From Populus alba (Eukaryota; Streptophyta; Magnoliopsida; Malpighiales; Salicaceae), in assembly GCF_005239225.2 (NCBI RefSeq), contig NC_133293.1, positions 4,774,001-4,838,000 on the forward strand: a stretch of DNA of 64,000 bases, written 5' to 3'. Below, piece after piece: positions 38,257 to 50,048 of the stretch. The position numbers and the translations under genes are program-made. The notes beneath the pieces were generated by a model that worked only from the letters and a program-made list of their open reading frames with translations, was not told where the DNA came from and searched no databases. Positions within the stretch are counted from its first letter, which is position 1, and each line of letters opens with the position of its first letter.

Positions 38257-39917
38257 TGACACGACCAAAAGATTGATGTCTTCTCCCAAGTGCAGGAGTG
38301 TCGAAGTAATAAATAACTCGGAAAGACCAGGGTCGAACCACAGGGAGGTTAAATATATAAATTATAAACAACAACAACAACAACAACAATAATTAGTAGT
38401 AGTAATAATAATAATAATAATACTAGTAGTAGTAGTAATACTAATAATAATACTAATAATAACAATAATAGTAATAATAGCAGTAGTAATAGAGTAGTAG
38501 TAATGATATTAATAATAGTAATAGTAATAATAAAGAGAGCTTTGAGATGTAAAATTGATGTAAGGATTAAACAATAATAAAAACAAATGGCAAGGTTAGA
38601 GGATCCACTACTAATGGTACTTCAAACAAGTATAGTATAAACTCTTATTACTCAACTGGAAACCATACACAAAAGAGGTTCCAATCAGATTATAATTGTT
38701 AACATGATTACATTAATTATCTTATTCGAGTAATGCCAATACTTGTAAATATTATCAGGTATTCATGGTGATAGCTTATGTTAACAACAAATCAAGTTCC
38801 TTTTATAGCACAGATATAGGTTATACCATACGATTGGGCTATGAAAGTGCCAAGCATTTGTTGTACCAAAGGTTGTTCAACACAAATCTAGATTAACCAT
38901 TTAACAAGCAAGGTATTAAGAATAAGCAAGATAATAAATATAAAACATGTTAATATCAAGCATTAAAGTCCATTTTGAGTTTATACTATACTTATTCTTA
39001 CACCATTAGTGTAACCTTTTCACCTTGACATAATAGATTTAGCTAAACATAATGAATGAAAGAAACATAAATAAACAAGATAAGAACATAATTATACATA
39101 TAAAGGAAAGGAAATGAAAAGCATAAACAAGAGATTAATATAACATCAAATAAAACTCAAACATTACAAAATACAAAGAAAGAGAGCAAGAGCATGATCT
39201 TAATCTGAACACCAAGATGCCTAAATGCATGGTAAATGCCTCCTTTTATAGGCCAAAATTTAGAACTATTGATTTGATAAATAATTGTTGAGTGGGTGGC
39301 CACATCTTGACTTGGTGAAAATTCTTATCTTCTTGTCTGAATAAAATATTATTGCTAACATCAGAACTGGAACCACATGAAAATTCTAGGAAATTGTCTT
39401 AGTTTTTCAGGAAAAAAAAATTAAGGTCATTTGAACTTCTAGAACTCGAGATATGGGCTGAACACTTAACAGTGTCTGGGCTGTAGGACAGATTCAGACT
39501 TCTCCTTGTTGCTATAAGTTGGACTTGAAAACGACCTTTTTAAATCCTGGCCTCCACATGAAAGTTGTAGGCCTATGTCTTACCAAATCTGTGTAAAAAT
39601 TTGAGATCATTTGGACATCTAGAACTTGGTATAAGACCCAATTACCGAACAATGTTCCAGTTTGGACTGCACCAACATCTCTTTTCTAAGCTTCACCCTC
39701 TCTTTATCTTCACAATTTCAGTAGTTCAATTCATCAATCAATCCTTTGATTTATATGATAGGCTTGTATTTACGATGAACATTTACCATATATTAAGGTA
39801 TCTTATAGTATCAGACATGTTATTCTAAAACATGCTTTAGTTAAGGAGTTATTGATACTTCAAGTGTAAAATGATGATATAAAACCTTGATAAACATGCA
39901 CTTGTAAGTACTAATCA
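38257..39917 (-). repeat. 5' LTR of element B (1661 bp)
   Basis: On plus it runs from TGACACGACC to TACTAATCA. It contains a long AAC/AAT/AGT microsatellite (about 38368-38530) and the TATA box at 39242-39252 on minus. It lacks the GATCGGGTCACAGG segment that marks the LTRs of A and D, so it belongs to a second LTR subfamily, with the solo LTRs at 40756 and 44854. Confidence 0.92.
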
Positions 39918-40194
39918 ATATCATCATAAGTAAATCATTTCGAAACATAAACATCATACAAGAAAAATATGGAAACCACCTACTTGTTCCACCTACGGTT
40001 TGTCCTTATCCTGACGATGGTCTGATCCTAGCCGCACCACCTAAGACATCAATGCCAAATTAGTATATTTGCATCCTCAAATCACATTCATTATCATACT
40101 TATTTCAAGAATCTATATGTTCACATTCAAGTATTCCACATTTTACACCATCATACAATGAAATTGTTACAAGCATTTAAGTCATGCTTTGTGT
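39918..40194. other. Unassigned AT-rich sequence
   Basis: It lies between the element B LTR and the 38-bp minisatellite. I see no open frame, LTR end or RNA gene in it. Confidence 0.4.
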
Positions 40195-40575
40195 AGGCCA
40201 CACAGTTCGACAACGAAAACTAATTCACTGTAGGCCGCACAATTCGATAGGGAAAACTAATTTGCTGCAAGCACTTCAATTTCGACAGCAAATGCTACTT
40301 AATTGCAGCCAACACACTTTCAGCAGCGAATGCTAATCCGCTGTATACAACTCAATTTCAATAGTGAATCACAACTTCTCTATAGTCAATACACTTTCGG
40401 CAATGAACGATGATTCGTTGCATAACAACTCAACTTCAGTAGTGAATGCTAATTCGCTGCAATCAACACACTCTCAGCAGCGAAGGCTAATTCATTATAG
40501 AAAACTTGTTTTCGAAAGCGAATCACAAATTCGATGTAGAACACACACTTTTGGCAGCGAATGCTGATTCGCTGT
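40195..40575. repeat. 38-bp minisatellite with hairpin core (about 10 copies)
   Basis: Units of 37-39 bp follow one another, each with an ACAC/ACTCA-TTTC lead and a core such as CAGCGAATGCTAATTCGCTG. The core is an inverted repeat (AGCGAAT/ATTCGCT around a 4-base loop). Some units have lost one arm of the hairpin. The block ends about 20 bp before a diverged LTR start at 40597. Confidence 0.85.
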
Positions 40576-40596
40576 ACACAACTCAGTTTGAACAGC

Positions 40597-42580
40597 TGAG
40601 TAGTACTTAAAAGTGTGTTGTTATTAAGGCTTTATATCATCATATTGTACTTTTAGTATCATTAAATTCCCTAACTTAAGCATGTTTTTATAATAAGAAG
40701 GTTGATAATATATATAGCTTTAATTTATGGTAAATGCTCATTTTAAATGCAGGCATGACACGACCAAAAGATTGATGTCTTATTCCAAGTGTAGGAGTGT
40801 TGAAATAATAAATAACCCGGCAAGACCGGGTTGAACCACAAAGAGGTTAACTATATAAATTATAAATAATAATAATAAAAATAACAACAACAATGATAAT
40901 GATAATAATAATAATAATAATAAAAAGAAGAAGTAGAAGAAGAAGAATAATAAGTTAAAGAGGACTTTGAGATGTTTGATTAATGCAAGGATTAAACAAT
41001 GATAAAAACAAATGTCAAGGTTAAAGGATCCACTAATGGTATTTCAAACAAGTATAATATAAACTCTTTTTATTACTCAACTGGAAACCACACACAAAGG
41101 AGGTTCCAATTGGATGATTTGTCATTAATAGCTCATTATAAATTGTTAACATAATGATATTAATTATCTTAGTTAAGTAACACCAAACTTCTAAATATTG
41201 TCAGGAATTCATGATGCTAACTTATGTTAACAACAAATTAAGTTCCCTTTATAGCACAGGTGTAGGTTATACCATACGGTTGGGCTATGAAAGTGCCAAG
41301 CATTTGTTGTACCAAGGGTTGTTCAACACAAATCTAGATTAACCATTTAACAAGCAAGGTATTAAGAGTAAGTAAGATAAAAATGATAAGACATGTTAAT
41401 AGCAAGTTGTTTAGGATATAAGCATTGAAGTCCATATTGAGTTTATATTATACTTATTCTATACACCATTAGTGTAACCTTTTCACCTTGACATAATACA
41501 CTTAGCTAAACATAATGAAGAAGAGAAACATAAATAAACAAGATAAGAATATAAATAAGATACAAGTTAACTAAGTAAAGGAAATGAAATGAAAAGCATA
41601 AACAAGATATTAATGAAAGCAAAACTTAAGCATTACAAAAATATAAAGAGAGATATAAAGAGCATGATCTTGATCTGAACAACCAAGATGCCTAAATGCA
41701 TGGCAAATGCCTCCTTTTATAGGCCAAAATTTAGAACTATTAATGACTAATTGTTGAGTGGGTGGCCAACTCTTGAATTGGTGACTAACTGTTGAGTGGG
41801 TGGCCAACTCTTGACTTGGTAAAAATCCTTATCTTCTCATCTAAACAAAACGTCATTGCTAACATCAGAATTGGAACTAATTGTACTCATGAAAGTTCTA
41901 GGAAATTGTCTTATCTTTCCAGAAAAAACCATTGAGGTCATTTGGACTTCTAGAACTCGAAATATGGGTTGAACAGTGAACAGTGTCTGGGTTGCAGAAC
42001 ATATTCGGACTTCTCCGTTGTTGCTATAATTTGGACTTGAAAACAACATTTTTAAATCTTGGACTCCACATGAAAGTTTTAAGCCTATGTCTTATCTTTC
42101 CATCCATATAAAGCAAACCTAAATCCAAGATCTACAGCTCCAGATATAACACAATTACCGAACAATGTTCCAGTTTGGACTAAACCAACATCTCTTTTCT
42201 AAGTTTGGCCCTCTCTTTGTCCTTTCAATTTCAGTACTTAAACTCATCAATCAATCCTTTCATTTATGTGATAGGCCTGCATTTAAGATGAACATTTACC
42301 ATAAATTAACGTATCTTATAGTATCATACTTGTTATTATAAAACATGCTTTAATTAAGGAGTTATTGATACTTCAAGTGCAAAATGATGATATAAAACCT
42401 TGATAAAAATACACTTTTAAGTACTAATCAAGGCATATCTCACAATTCAAAAGATTGATTGATGTGATTGACTATTGAAAGTGGATAGACAAAGAAAGGG
42501 CTAAGGAAAATTTCACAATTCAGAGGATTGATTGATGTGATTAACTATTGAAAATAAAAGGACAAAGAAAGGACTAATTA
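40597..42580 (+). mobile_element. Diverged, plus-sense family LTR, split by a solo LTR
   Basis: From 40597 (TGAGTAGTACTTAAAAGTG) the sequence follows the sense start of the family LTR. It breaks at 40755 where a younger LTR inserted, and resumes at 42436 with a segment matching about 53945-54000 (AAAGATTGATTGATG). The later part contains a tandem duplication (about 42446-42510 and 42515-42575). The match fades after about 42580. It is an old copy with no coding content. Confidence 0.6.
40756..42430 (-). mobile_element. Solo LTR (1675 bp) with AGGCA target-site duplication
   Basis: It is complete from TGACACGACC to TACTAATCA and flanked by AGGCA at 40751-40755 and 42431-42435. No internal sequence is present, so it is a solo LTR from intra-element recombination. 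A TATA box sits at 41712-41722 on minus, and a local duplication of the GACTAATTGTTGAGTGGGTG segment lies at about 41740-41820. Confidence 0.95.
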
Positions 42581-44365
42581 TTAACATCATTAGCCTCCCT
42601 CCCGTATATGGGACAAGCTAATCAAATTCGAGGAACAATCATTCTTAATGTTCATTTTATTGTCCATTTCCTTTAAAAGGACCTATAAATTAAATCTAGT
42701 TCTCTGTTTCTATTTTCTCGTTATTTAACCTTTCCTTTTCCCTTTTTCTTTTCCTCATCAATAAGCACCCAAATTTATAGTTCAAAAATTGGTTAAAATA
42801 ATTATTAACTAGAGGAGATATAGGTGCTGAGTACCTACCTACTATAGATGCTCGACTTGCATTTCCCTGTTATTGTTGCACTCCTACTATAGTTCCTTCT
42901 GAAACAACAAACACCCATCATTACTCCATATTAGTCCACATATCACAACACAACAGCAATAATGGCAATAATATTCATTTCTTTTTTACCATTCTTTTCT
43001 TTCTCACGTACATTCCTCATTATTATCCTTTAACATTTTTAGCTCATTAGCAGCCCAATTGCACATCATGAATTCAATTTTAATCACAGTTTATTCCTTT
43101 TGAAGATCAAGACACGATGTTACACACTTTACGAAGAGCAATAAAATGAATTCTACCCTTAATATGGCTATATTTCTCTGTTTCATCGACTTGGCTGAAT
43201 CTGTCAGCAAAGGTGACAGCTTGATCTCCCCTCAGATTTTTATTTGTATTTGAAGTTCCAGAACTTCAAATTAGATGAGGTTGGATTTATTGGAAATCTA
43301 ACACTCCCAACTACAATTATCAAGGGATTGTCCCTAAATTTTGTTTTTCTGAGGCCTGAATCTCCTCTGGAAAGAGTTGACGAATCTGACCAGATTCGTC
43401 GACGATTTTCAATTGAGCTTTCCACTGTCCCTAATTTATACATTATGAACACACAATATACCAGAGTTTTTTTTTTTCTTCTCTCCCTCACTTGGCTCTT
43501 GGCCGAATTTAGCTTAAGGGAACTAAGGTTCCCTTCCTCTTTTTACACTCATCCACAACATTTCATCATTGTTTACCCCATAACAATACGTTTCAATGTT
43601 CTTATGGAAAAAGGAAAAATCACAAATTTTCCCCTTCCTCTCTAACCTACCTTCGTTGGCCACTCTTGATCCTTTAGTTATAGGTTTTGTTTTAATCTTC
43701 TTTGTATAATTTTATTGTTTTAGGTAACTTATGCAACTCCCATCCACTTAATTCCAATCATTTCCCTAATTTTTCTACTCAAGAACCCTAATTTTTGAAC
43801 TTCAAATTACTACACAATTCTTAATTGAATTTAAATTGGCTTTCATAATTTGTTTAAAGCTACATACCTTAGGGAAATTTAGGTTTAATTTCTAGTTTGA
43901 TTAAGGTTTCTCAACTCCTTTTTCTTCACCTGCAGCCGACCCTCCCTTCTCCCTCTTTTCTTCATAAATTCTTCACTTTTCTTCTTGTAAATCCTCTGCC
44001 CAAGTGTGTTTTCTCCACTTAATAATTTCAAGGCTTATGTAGGTATACTAACTTAGGTGTTTTCTCCTAGACTTGACGAAGGAAAATCTGAAATTCCCCC
44101 CTTCTTGATGTTGTCCAGCCAGCCATGGGAGAAAGAAGGAATGAGGTATTTATAGTCCCATTTCTTCTTAATTCCATTTTGGCCCCATTTGTCTCCCTTT
44201 TACTCAATCAAGCCCTTTTTTTTCTCCAAAACTATTAAATTTTATCACCATAATTATTATCATTATTATTTTTTGTAGTTACACTATTTTTGTATTATAA
44301 AAATTTAAATTATTATGAATCCCCTTTTTTTTGTATAATTTATTCTCGAGTTTCATAAGTGAGGA
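42581..44365 (-). other. Unassigned repeat-like region, possibly another LTR
   Basis: No gene is supported. Near 44143-44155 the minus strand reads CTATAAATACCTC, followed by a CT-rich leader-like stretch, as in LTR promoters. The 133-codon plus-strand frame at 43244-43645 has no recognisable domain, and I do not call it a gene. No LTR ends with a target-site duplication were found. Confidence 0.3.
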
Positions 44366-45007
44366 TTCATTAATGTTTCAGAATCCTTTTCTTATAAGGA
44401 TTCATTATTCATCCTAGCTACACAAGGAAAGACGGGTTGTGGTATTTAATGAAAGATTTGTTATTTTTATTATTTTCTTTGATATTTAAGCTTAATTGAT
44501 ACTTTGTTTTTCAGCTAGGATCCATGACTTGTTTGGATTAGGCTATAGGGTTTTCAGTTTAGGGTTTTTGGGTCAGTTTTGTATAGGGGTCAGTTCAGCC
44601 AACTAGGGTAGATCCATTAGGGTTAATTTTTAAATACTATTTAAACACATATAACCAGAATTTCAGGGAGTGATTGATGAATATTACTTTTAAATTTTTC
44701 AATTTTAACATGTGAGAGTGATTATTGCATTCTTTTGTTATTGAACAAATTGAATCTAACTTATCGAAGATTAATTGGCTTTGTGGCGTCATTCTACTTC
44801 ATTTCAATAATGTTGGTGCCTTAGGGCAAGTTTCCATTGTGTCACACTTCTATTGACACGACCACAAGATTGATGTCTTCTTCCAAGTGCAGGAGTGTCG
44901 AAGTAATAAATAACCCAGAAAGACCGGGGTCGAACTATAGGGAGGTTAACTATATAAATTATAAATAACAACAACACAACAACAACAACAACAACAACAA
45001 TAATAAT

Positions 45008-45048
<41 letters not shown>

Positions 45049-46606
45049 ATAATACTAATACTAATAATAACAATAATAGTAGTAGTAGTAGTAGTAGTAA
45101 TGATATTAATAATAGTAATAGTAATAATAAAGAGAGCTTTGAGATATAAGATTGATGTAAGGATTAAATAATAATAAAAACAAATGGCAAGGTTAGAGGA
45201 TCCACTACTAATGGTACTTCAAACAAGTATAGTATAAACTCTTATTACTCAACTGGAAACCACACACAAAAGAGGTTCCAATCAGATTATAATTGTTAAC
45301 ATGATTACATTAATTATCTTATTCGAGTAATGCCAATACTTGTAAATATTATCAGGTATTCATGGTGATAGCTTATGTTAACAACAAATCAAGTTCCTTT
45401 CATAGCACAGATGTAGGTTATATACCATACGGTTGGGCTATGAAAGTGCCAAGCATTTGTTGTACCAAAGGTTGTTCAACACAAATCTAGATTAACCATT
45501 TAACAAGGTATTAAGAGTGAGCAAGATAATAAATATAAAACATGTTAATATCAAGCATTAAAAAGTCTATGTTGAGTTTATACTATATTTATTCTTACAC
45601 CATTAGTGTAACCTTTTCACCTTGACATAATAGATTTAGCTAAACATAATGAAAGAAAGAAACATAAATAAACAAGATAAGAACATATTTATACAAATAA
45701 AGAAAAGGAAAGGAAAAGCATAAACAAGAGATTAATATAACATCAAATAAAACTTAAACATCACAAAATACAAAGAAAGAGAGCAAGAGCATGATCTTGA
45801 TCTGAACACCAAGATGCCTAAATGCATGGCAAATGCCTCCTTTTATAAGCCAAAATTTGGAACTATTGATTTGATGAATAATTGTTGAGTGGGTGACCAC
45901 ATCTTAACTTGGTGAAAATCCTTATCTTCTTATTTGAATAAAACGTCATTGCTAACATCATAACTGGATCCACCTATACTCATGAAAGTTCTAGGAAATT
46001 CTCTTAGCTTTCCAAAAAAAAATTGAGGTCATTTAGACTTCTAGACCTTGAGATATAGGTTGAACACTGAACAGTGTCCGACCTGTAGGATATATTCGGA
46101 CTTCTCTGTTGTTGCTATAATTTGGACTTGAAAACGGTCTTTTTAAATCTTGGATTCCACATGAAAGTTGTAGTCCTATGTCTTACCAAATTTGTGTAAA
46201 ACATTGAGATCATTTGGACATCTAAAACTCGAGACATGACCCAATTACTGAACAGTGTTCCAGTTTGGACTGCACCAACATATCTTTTCTAAGCTTCACC
46301 CTCTCTTTATCTTCACAATTTTAGTAGTTGAATTCATCAATCAGTCCTTTGATTTATGTGATAGGCCTGCATTTAAGATGAATATTTACCATATATTAAG
46401 GCATTTTATAGTATCAGACTTGTTATTTTAGAACATGCTTTAGTTGAGGAGTTATTGATACTTCATGTGCAAAATGATGATATAAAACCTTGATAAACAT
46501 GCACTTTTAAGTACTAATCACCTATCAGACCTATTTTGGCTTTCCAGGATCAAATCTCAATCTTGATTATGGGTTGCGTGATCAAAGGTTCACATCAACT
46601 CCTCAT
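44366..46606. repeat. Inverted, diverged copy of the 933-bp LTR family, split by a solo LTR
   Basis: 44366-44848 matches the reverse complement of about 5710-6180 (for example AATCCTTTTCTTATAAGGATTC and the following stretch). After the LTR at 44854-46520 the match continues at 46526-46606 and ends near GGTTCACATCA, matching the reverse complement of TGATACGAACC at 5631. The part matching 6185-6563 is missing or too diverged to see. Confidence 0.75.
44854..46520 (-). mobile_element. Solo LTR (1667 bp) with near-perfect duplication
   Basis: It runs from TGACACGACC to TACTAATCA. The flanks are TCTAT (44849-44853) and CCTAT (46521-46525), a 5-bp duplication with one mismatch, and both sides are parts of the same older repeat. 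Its microsatellite at about 44975-45125 contains a pure AGT run. It is most similar to the element B LTR. Confidence 0.92.
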
Positions 46607-46849
46607 GTCTTACCTTTACTCTTGGCCAGATTTGGATGTTTTTGGGTAGTGCTTGAGTGGTTTAATTTTTTTTTTTAGTGTTGGTTGAAAGTTTGTTTAT
46701 GTTTGGATGGGTGGTTTAATGGGTTATAGTAGTGCTTTAGGTTTTAGTCGAATCTGATGGTCTTCTCTCCCTTTGTTCCTTACCTTGATTTTCTCTTCCT
46801 ATTGTCTCATGCTCACCTTTTAGCTTTATTTGATCACCATACACTTGTT

Positions 46850-47570
46850 TGGATGAAAAAGGTATAAGAGTGATGGTTTTACCATATTTTATAATAGTAA
46901 ACCTATTTTTAACCCCATCATGAATTTCTTGCCTATCATATTGTCATGGTCTTCCCAATAAGATGTAACTTGCTTGCATTGATACCACATCACATAGAAC
47001 TTTATCAACATACTTTCTAATCGAAAATGAAACCACAACCTGTTTAGTCACTTTCACTTCACCACTGTCATTCAACAATTGCAATCTATAAGGTCTAGTA
47101 TGCTTATTAATACAAAATTTCAGTTTAATAATAAGGGTAGTGCTAGCCACATTAGCACAATTTTCACTATCTATAATTAAACTACATACCTTGTTTTGTA
47201 TATAGTATCGCGTATGGAAAATATTTTTCCTTTCCAATCACTTTCATCTTCCTTGATCTAAACTTGAAGTGTACACCCTATAACTATAGATTCCCTAACT
47301 GAAAATGCTAACTCATCTTCTTCATTATCATCCAATGGTGACATGTTTTCATATTCAAATTTGTCACTTTCATATTCTACCTCTTCATTGTCTCTCATCA
47401 CCATTATTCTCTTGTTTGGATACCTTGAAACATAATATTTGTTCTCTTAACATCTAAAACATTTAACATCACAATTTCGTTTAGATTGAGTGTAAGATTT
47501 ACCTTTAAAACCATAAATAATTAATTTGAGTTTTTCAATAATTTTGTTGAATGTTGTTTAACATGTCTCT
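46850..47570 (-). pseudogene. Chromovirus-type gag-protease remnant
   Basis: On the minus strand there is half of a zinc knuckle (CDVKCFRC) interrupted by a stop near 47450, an acidic linker, then a 97-codon frame (47237-46944). That frame has SLIIDSENCANVASTTLI, HTRPYRLQLLNDSGEVKVTK and ASYILLGRP, the usual layout of chromovirus (Tekay/Reina-like) protease regions. The expected active-site D-S-G is D-S-E here. After a frameshift the match continues to about 46850 (VKNRFTIIKYGKTITL). No RT follows. It is a different lineage from elements A-D. Confidence 0.8.
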
Positions 47571-48173
47571 ATCTCATAAGATTGTTACATAATTTTTTAA
47601 TAAATATGAAATTCCAGACCGGTATGTATATTTCTTAACTAATCTCACAATCCGTGAAAAGATTGCGATATAATTGTTAACCGAATTGATTGCCACTTGA
47701 AGGGAATTTATTTGATTCATGTATGTCTCTACAAGCTACACGGCTTTTCCAGTTTAACAACGAACCCCGTGTTTTTCTCTTTTTTTACCTTGACAATTGT
47801 AACAACGGACAGGCAGATAGAACTAATAAAAGAAAGGAAAGAAAAGAAAAGGCAAAATCTACTGCTGAATTTGCTACTAAGAATAACAACCTTCGTTTTC
47901 GGTTGACAGAGAAAATTTCAGCTCTCAAAAGGGCTTCTAATAATCATAATAATAGGAGCCTACACCTCCTCCCTTGTTTATCATCTCGAGAAAATCGAGG
48001 CTTATTGTTTTTTTTAGAAGAAGATTAAATCTTTCTCGGTGTGTTGTGCAATTTAGACTTCTTGTCGTCAAATAATTGTCTCCCAGACAAAACTCTTTAC
48101 TTGCATACTACTTCTTGTTTTTGTCAAATTTCTCTTTCTTTTGTTTCTTTTCTTGTGTTAATTCTTAGCAGAT
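47571..48173 (+). promoter_or_regulatory. Upstream region of the NXPE-like gene, with probable 5' UTR intron
   Basis: Directly before the ATG at 48174 the sequence is a pyrimidine-rich tract ending TTCTTAGCAG (to 48171), a good 3' splice acceptor. An intron in the 5' UTR is therefore likely, with the first exon somewhere in about 47700-48040. I cannot fix the donor. The small open frames in this stretch have no recognisable domains. Confidence 0.45.
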
Positions 48174-50048
48174 ATGCCTGGAAAGGGAGAGAACCAATCA
48201 TGGCTTTTTTACCGTTCAAACTGTGTGCTTCAATGGCGTCTTCACATGCTCACAGCTTTTGTTTTCCTTGTCATGGTTGTTGTTTGGAGCATGGATGGTG
48301 GTACCATTAAAAGCGTTGTAGAATCAAGAAGGTTCACCAAGCAATCTTTGACCATTAAACCTCACACACAACACCCTCTCGCAATTCTAACCGAGCAGAA
48401 GCAGCAGCAGCAAACCCTTCAAAACTTCTCTACAATCACAAAGAACGTCACAGCAGACACCCCATTAGCCCAAGAGACCAACAACAATAATACCAGTGCC
48501 CCTCCCAGATTCAACATGGTACTAAACAAAGACAAGAATGTTTCTTTTCCTCAGAATCATTTAGATGGAGTTTTGGAGAATCCAGCCCCAGGAAGGCATC
48601 AATCAGGTGGTAATGTGAAGTGGGTATCAACTGAATTGGAGCCAAACTTGACTGCGTATCTTCTTTCAAGGTGGTTAGCCTCCGGAGGGGAGCCTTGTAG
48701 AGAGTCACGTACAGTGGAGATCGTGATTCCTGGACTGGATGATAAAGATTTGATTGAGCTGACAGCTGGTGATCGTCATGAATTTGGTTTTCAAGCACTG
48801 GATGAGTCCAAGAATCTTGTTTGTTTAGGTGGAGATTATTTTGAGACCGATCTTTCAGGGGAGACATGGAAATCAAGGCCTTTAGTCAGAGATTTTGGAA
48901 ATGGGTCTTACTCTATTTCGCTTCAAGTTCATCCTGATTTTGCTGGTGATTATAATCTTACTGTTATTTTGCTCTATAGGCATTTTGAAGGTCTTAAATT
49001 TTCACCGTGGAGATTTGCGTTTGATAAACAATTGCGTAAGTTTCAAATCAAGTTTGTTAAAGGTCACACTCAATTGCCAAAGATTAAAACTTGTCAAAAA
49101 TCTGATTTCATTAGAGATCTTTGGTTAGGAAGGTGGACTAGGTATGGTAAAAATGATGGCTGTCAAATTAGTAACGATGGCCGGTACCGCTGTCTCGCGC
49201 CAGATTTTCCATGCCAAAGTCCTTGGTGTAGTGGTTCTTTAGGGATGTTAGAGAGTAATGGCTGGGTGTATTCTAGTCATTGTTCATTTAGGTTGTTTTC
49301 AGCTGATTCTTCTTGGAATTGCTTGAAGAATCGGTGGATTTTCTTTTGGGGTGATTCGAATCATGTTGATACTATAAGAAACATGCTCAATTTTGTGTTG
49401 GATTTGCCTCAAATACCATCAGTTCCTAGACGGTTTGATATGAACTTTTCAAACCCGAACGATGCTTCTCAGACTGTTCGGATTACTAGCATTTTCAATG
49501 GTCATTGGAATGAAACACTGAATTATGAAGGATTTAATTCCTTGGCGGATGAAGGATTTAGGAATTTGTTGAAGAAGTACTTCTCAGAGGACACGTTGCC
49601 AGACACTATAATCATGAATTCAGGTTTACATGATGGTGTGCATTGGCGAAATTTGAGATCATATACGGCGGGAGCTGACTATGCAGCATCATTCTGGAAA
49701 GAAATTATGGATTCAGTGAGGCAGAGAGGATTGGCAGTTCCACTCATCTTTTACCGGACAACGGTAGCCACCGGTGGGTATGCAAGGACACTGCAATTTA
49801 ATCCGAACAAGATGGAGGTATATAATTGGGTTGCTTTAGAGAAATTTAGGCAAGCTGGGTTGGTTACTGGTGTGATAGATGACTTTGATATGACTTTTCC
49901 ATGGCATTTTGACAATCGGTGCAATGACGGAGTACACTATGGCAGAGGTCCAGCTAAGATGAAGTGGAGGGATGGTGAAATTGGCCACCAGTATTTTGTC
50001 GACCTCATGTTGGCTCATGTGCTGCTCAATGCTCTGTGTTCAAAATAG
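48174..50048 (+). CDS. NXPE-like / PC-esterase (SGNH-type) type II membrane protein
   Basis: This is a 624-residue protein in one coding exon. It has a short cytoplasmic N-terminus (about 1-24) and one membrane anchor (about 25-45, LHMLTAFVFLVMVVVWSM), so it is probably a Golgi type II protein. A Gln/Asn/Ser-rich stem follows. Residues about 150-290 look like the Ig/filamin-like fold of NXPE proteins, with LGGDYFET near 219 and GNGSYSI near 242. The C-terminal half is an SGNH/PC-esterase domain with the GDS nucleophile motif (FFWGDSNH, about 393) and a terminal D-x-x-H (DGVHYG, about 585). Related plant families (TBL, PMR5) acetylate wall polysaccharides, but the substrate here is unknown. 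The ATG chosen follows a strong splice acceptor by two bases. No frameshift or stop is present. Confidence 0.85.
   Translation: MPGKGENQSWLFYRSNCVLQWRLHMLTAFVFLVMVVVWSMDGGTIKSVVESRRFTKQSLTIKPHTQHPLAILTEQKQQQQTLQNFSTITKNVTADTPLAQETNNNNTSAPPRFNMVLNKDKNVSFPQNHLDGVLENPAPGRHQSGGNVKWVSTELEPNLTAYLLSRWLASGGEPCRESRTVEIVIPGLDDKDLIELTAGDRHEFGFQALDESKNLVCLGGDYFETDLSGETWKSRPLVRDFGNGSYSISLQVHPDFAGDYNLTVILLYRHFEGLKFSPWRFAFDKQLRKFQIKFVKGHTQLPKIKTCQKSDFIRDLWLGRWTRYGKNDGCQISNDGRYRCLAPDFPCQSPWCSGSLGMLESNGWVYSSHCSFRLFSADSSWNCLKNRWIFFWGDSNHVDTIRNMLNFVLDLPQIPSVPRRFDMNFSNPNDASQTVRITSIFNGHWNETLNYEGFNSLADEGFRNLLKKYFSEDTLPDTIIMNSGLHDGVHWRNLRSYTAGADYAASFWKEIMDSVRQRGLAVPLIFYRTTVATGGYARTLQFNPNKMEVYNWVALEKFRQAGLVTGVIDDFDMTFPWHFDNRCNDGVHYGRGPAKMKWRDGEIGHQYFVDLMLAHVLLNALCSK

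Larger units (their letters stand above)
31397..39917 (-). mobile_element. Element B: decayed Ty3/gypsy (Athila/Tat-like) retrotransposon with LOG cargo
   Basis: Read on the minus strand it has a 5' LTR (39917-38257), primer-binding site, gag, protease, reverse transcriptase, RNase H, integrase, ORF X, LOG and a truncated 3' noncoding tail that stops at 31397 against the inverted LTR block. The RT has FMDD and the integrase has GIDFMGPFP, and the gag-protease-RT-RNase H-integrase order defines Ty3/gypsy. Sequence style and the PBS point to the non-chromovirus Athila/Tat group. Every coding part has stops, so it is inactive. The base pairs right of the 5' LTR (ATATC) do not match those left of 30040 (ATGGA), so the ends have been rearranged. 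Confidence 0.88.

Noticed and set aside
43244..43645. 133-codon plus-strand open frame
   Set aside because: No recognisable domain, in a region with LTR-promoter-like sequence on the other strand; homopolymer-rich and without support for translation.
47697..48028. Short frames upstream of the NXPE-like gene
   Set aside because: They lie in the probable 5' leader/intron, in competing frames, without domains.
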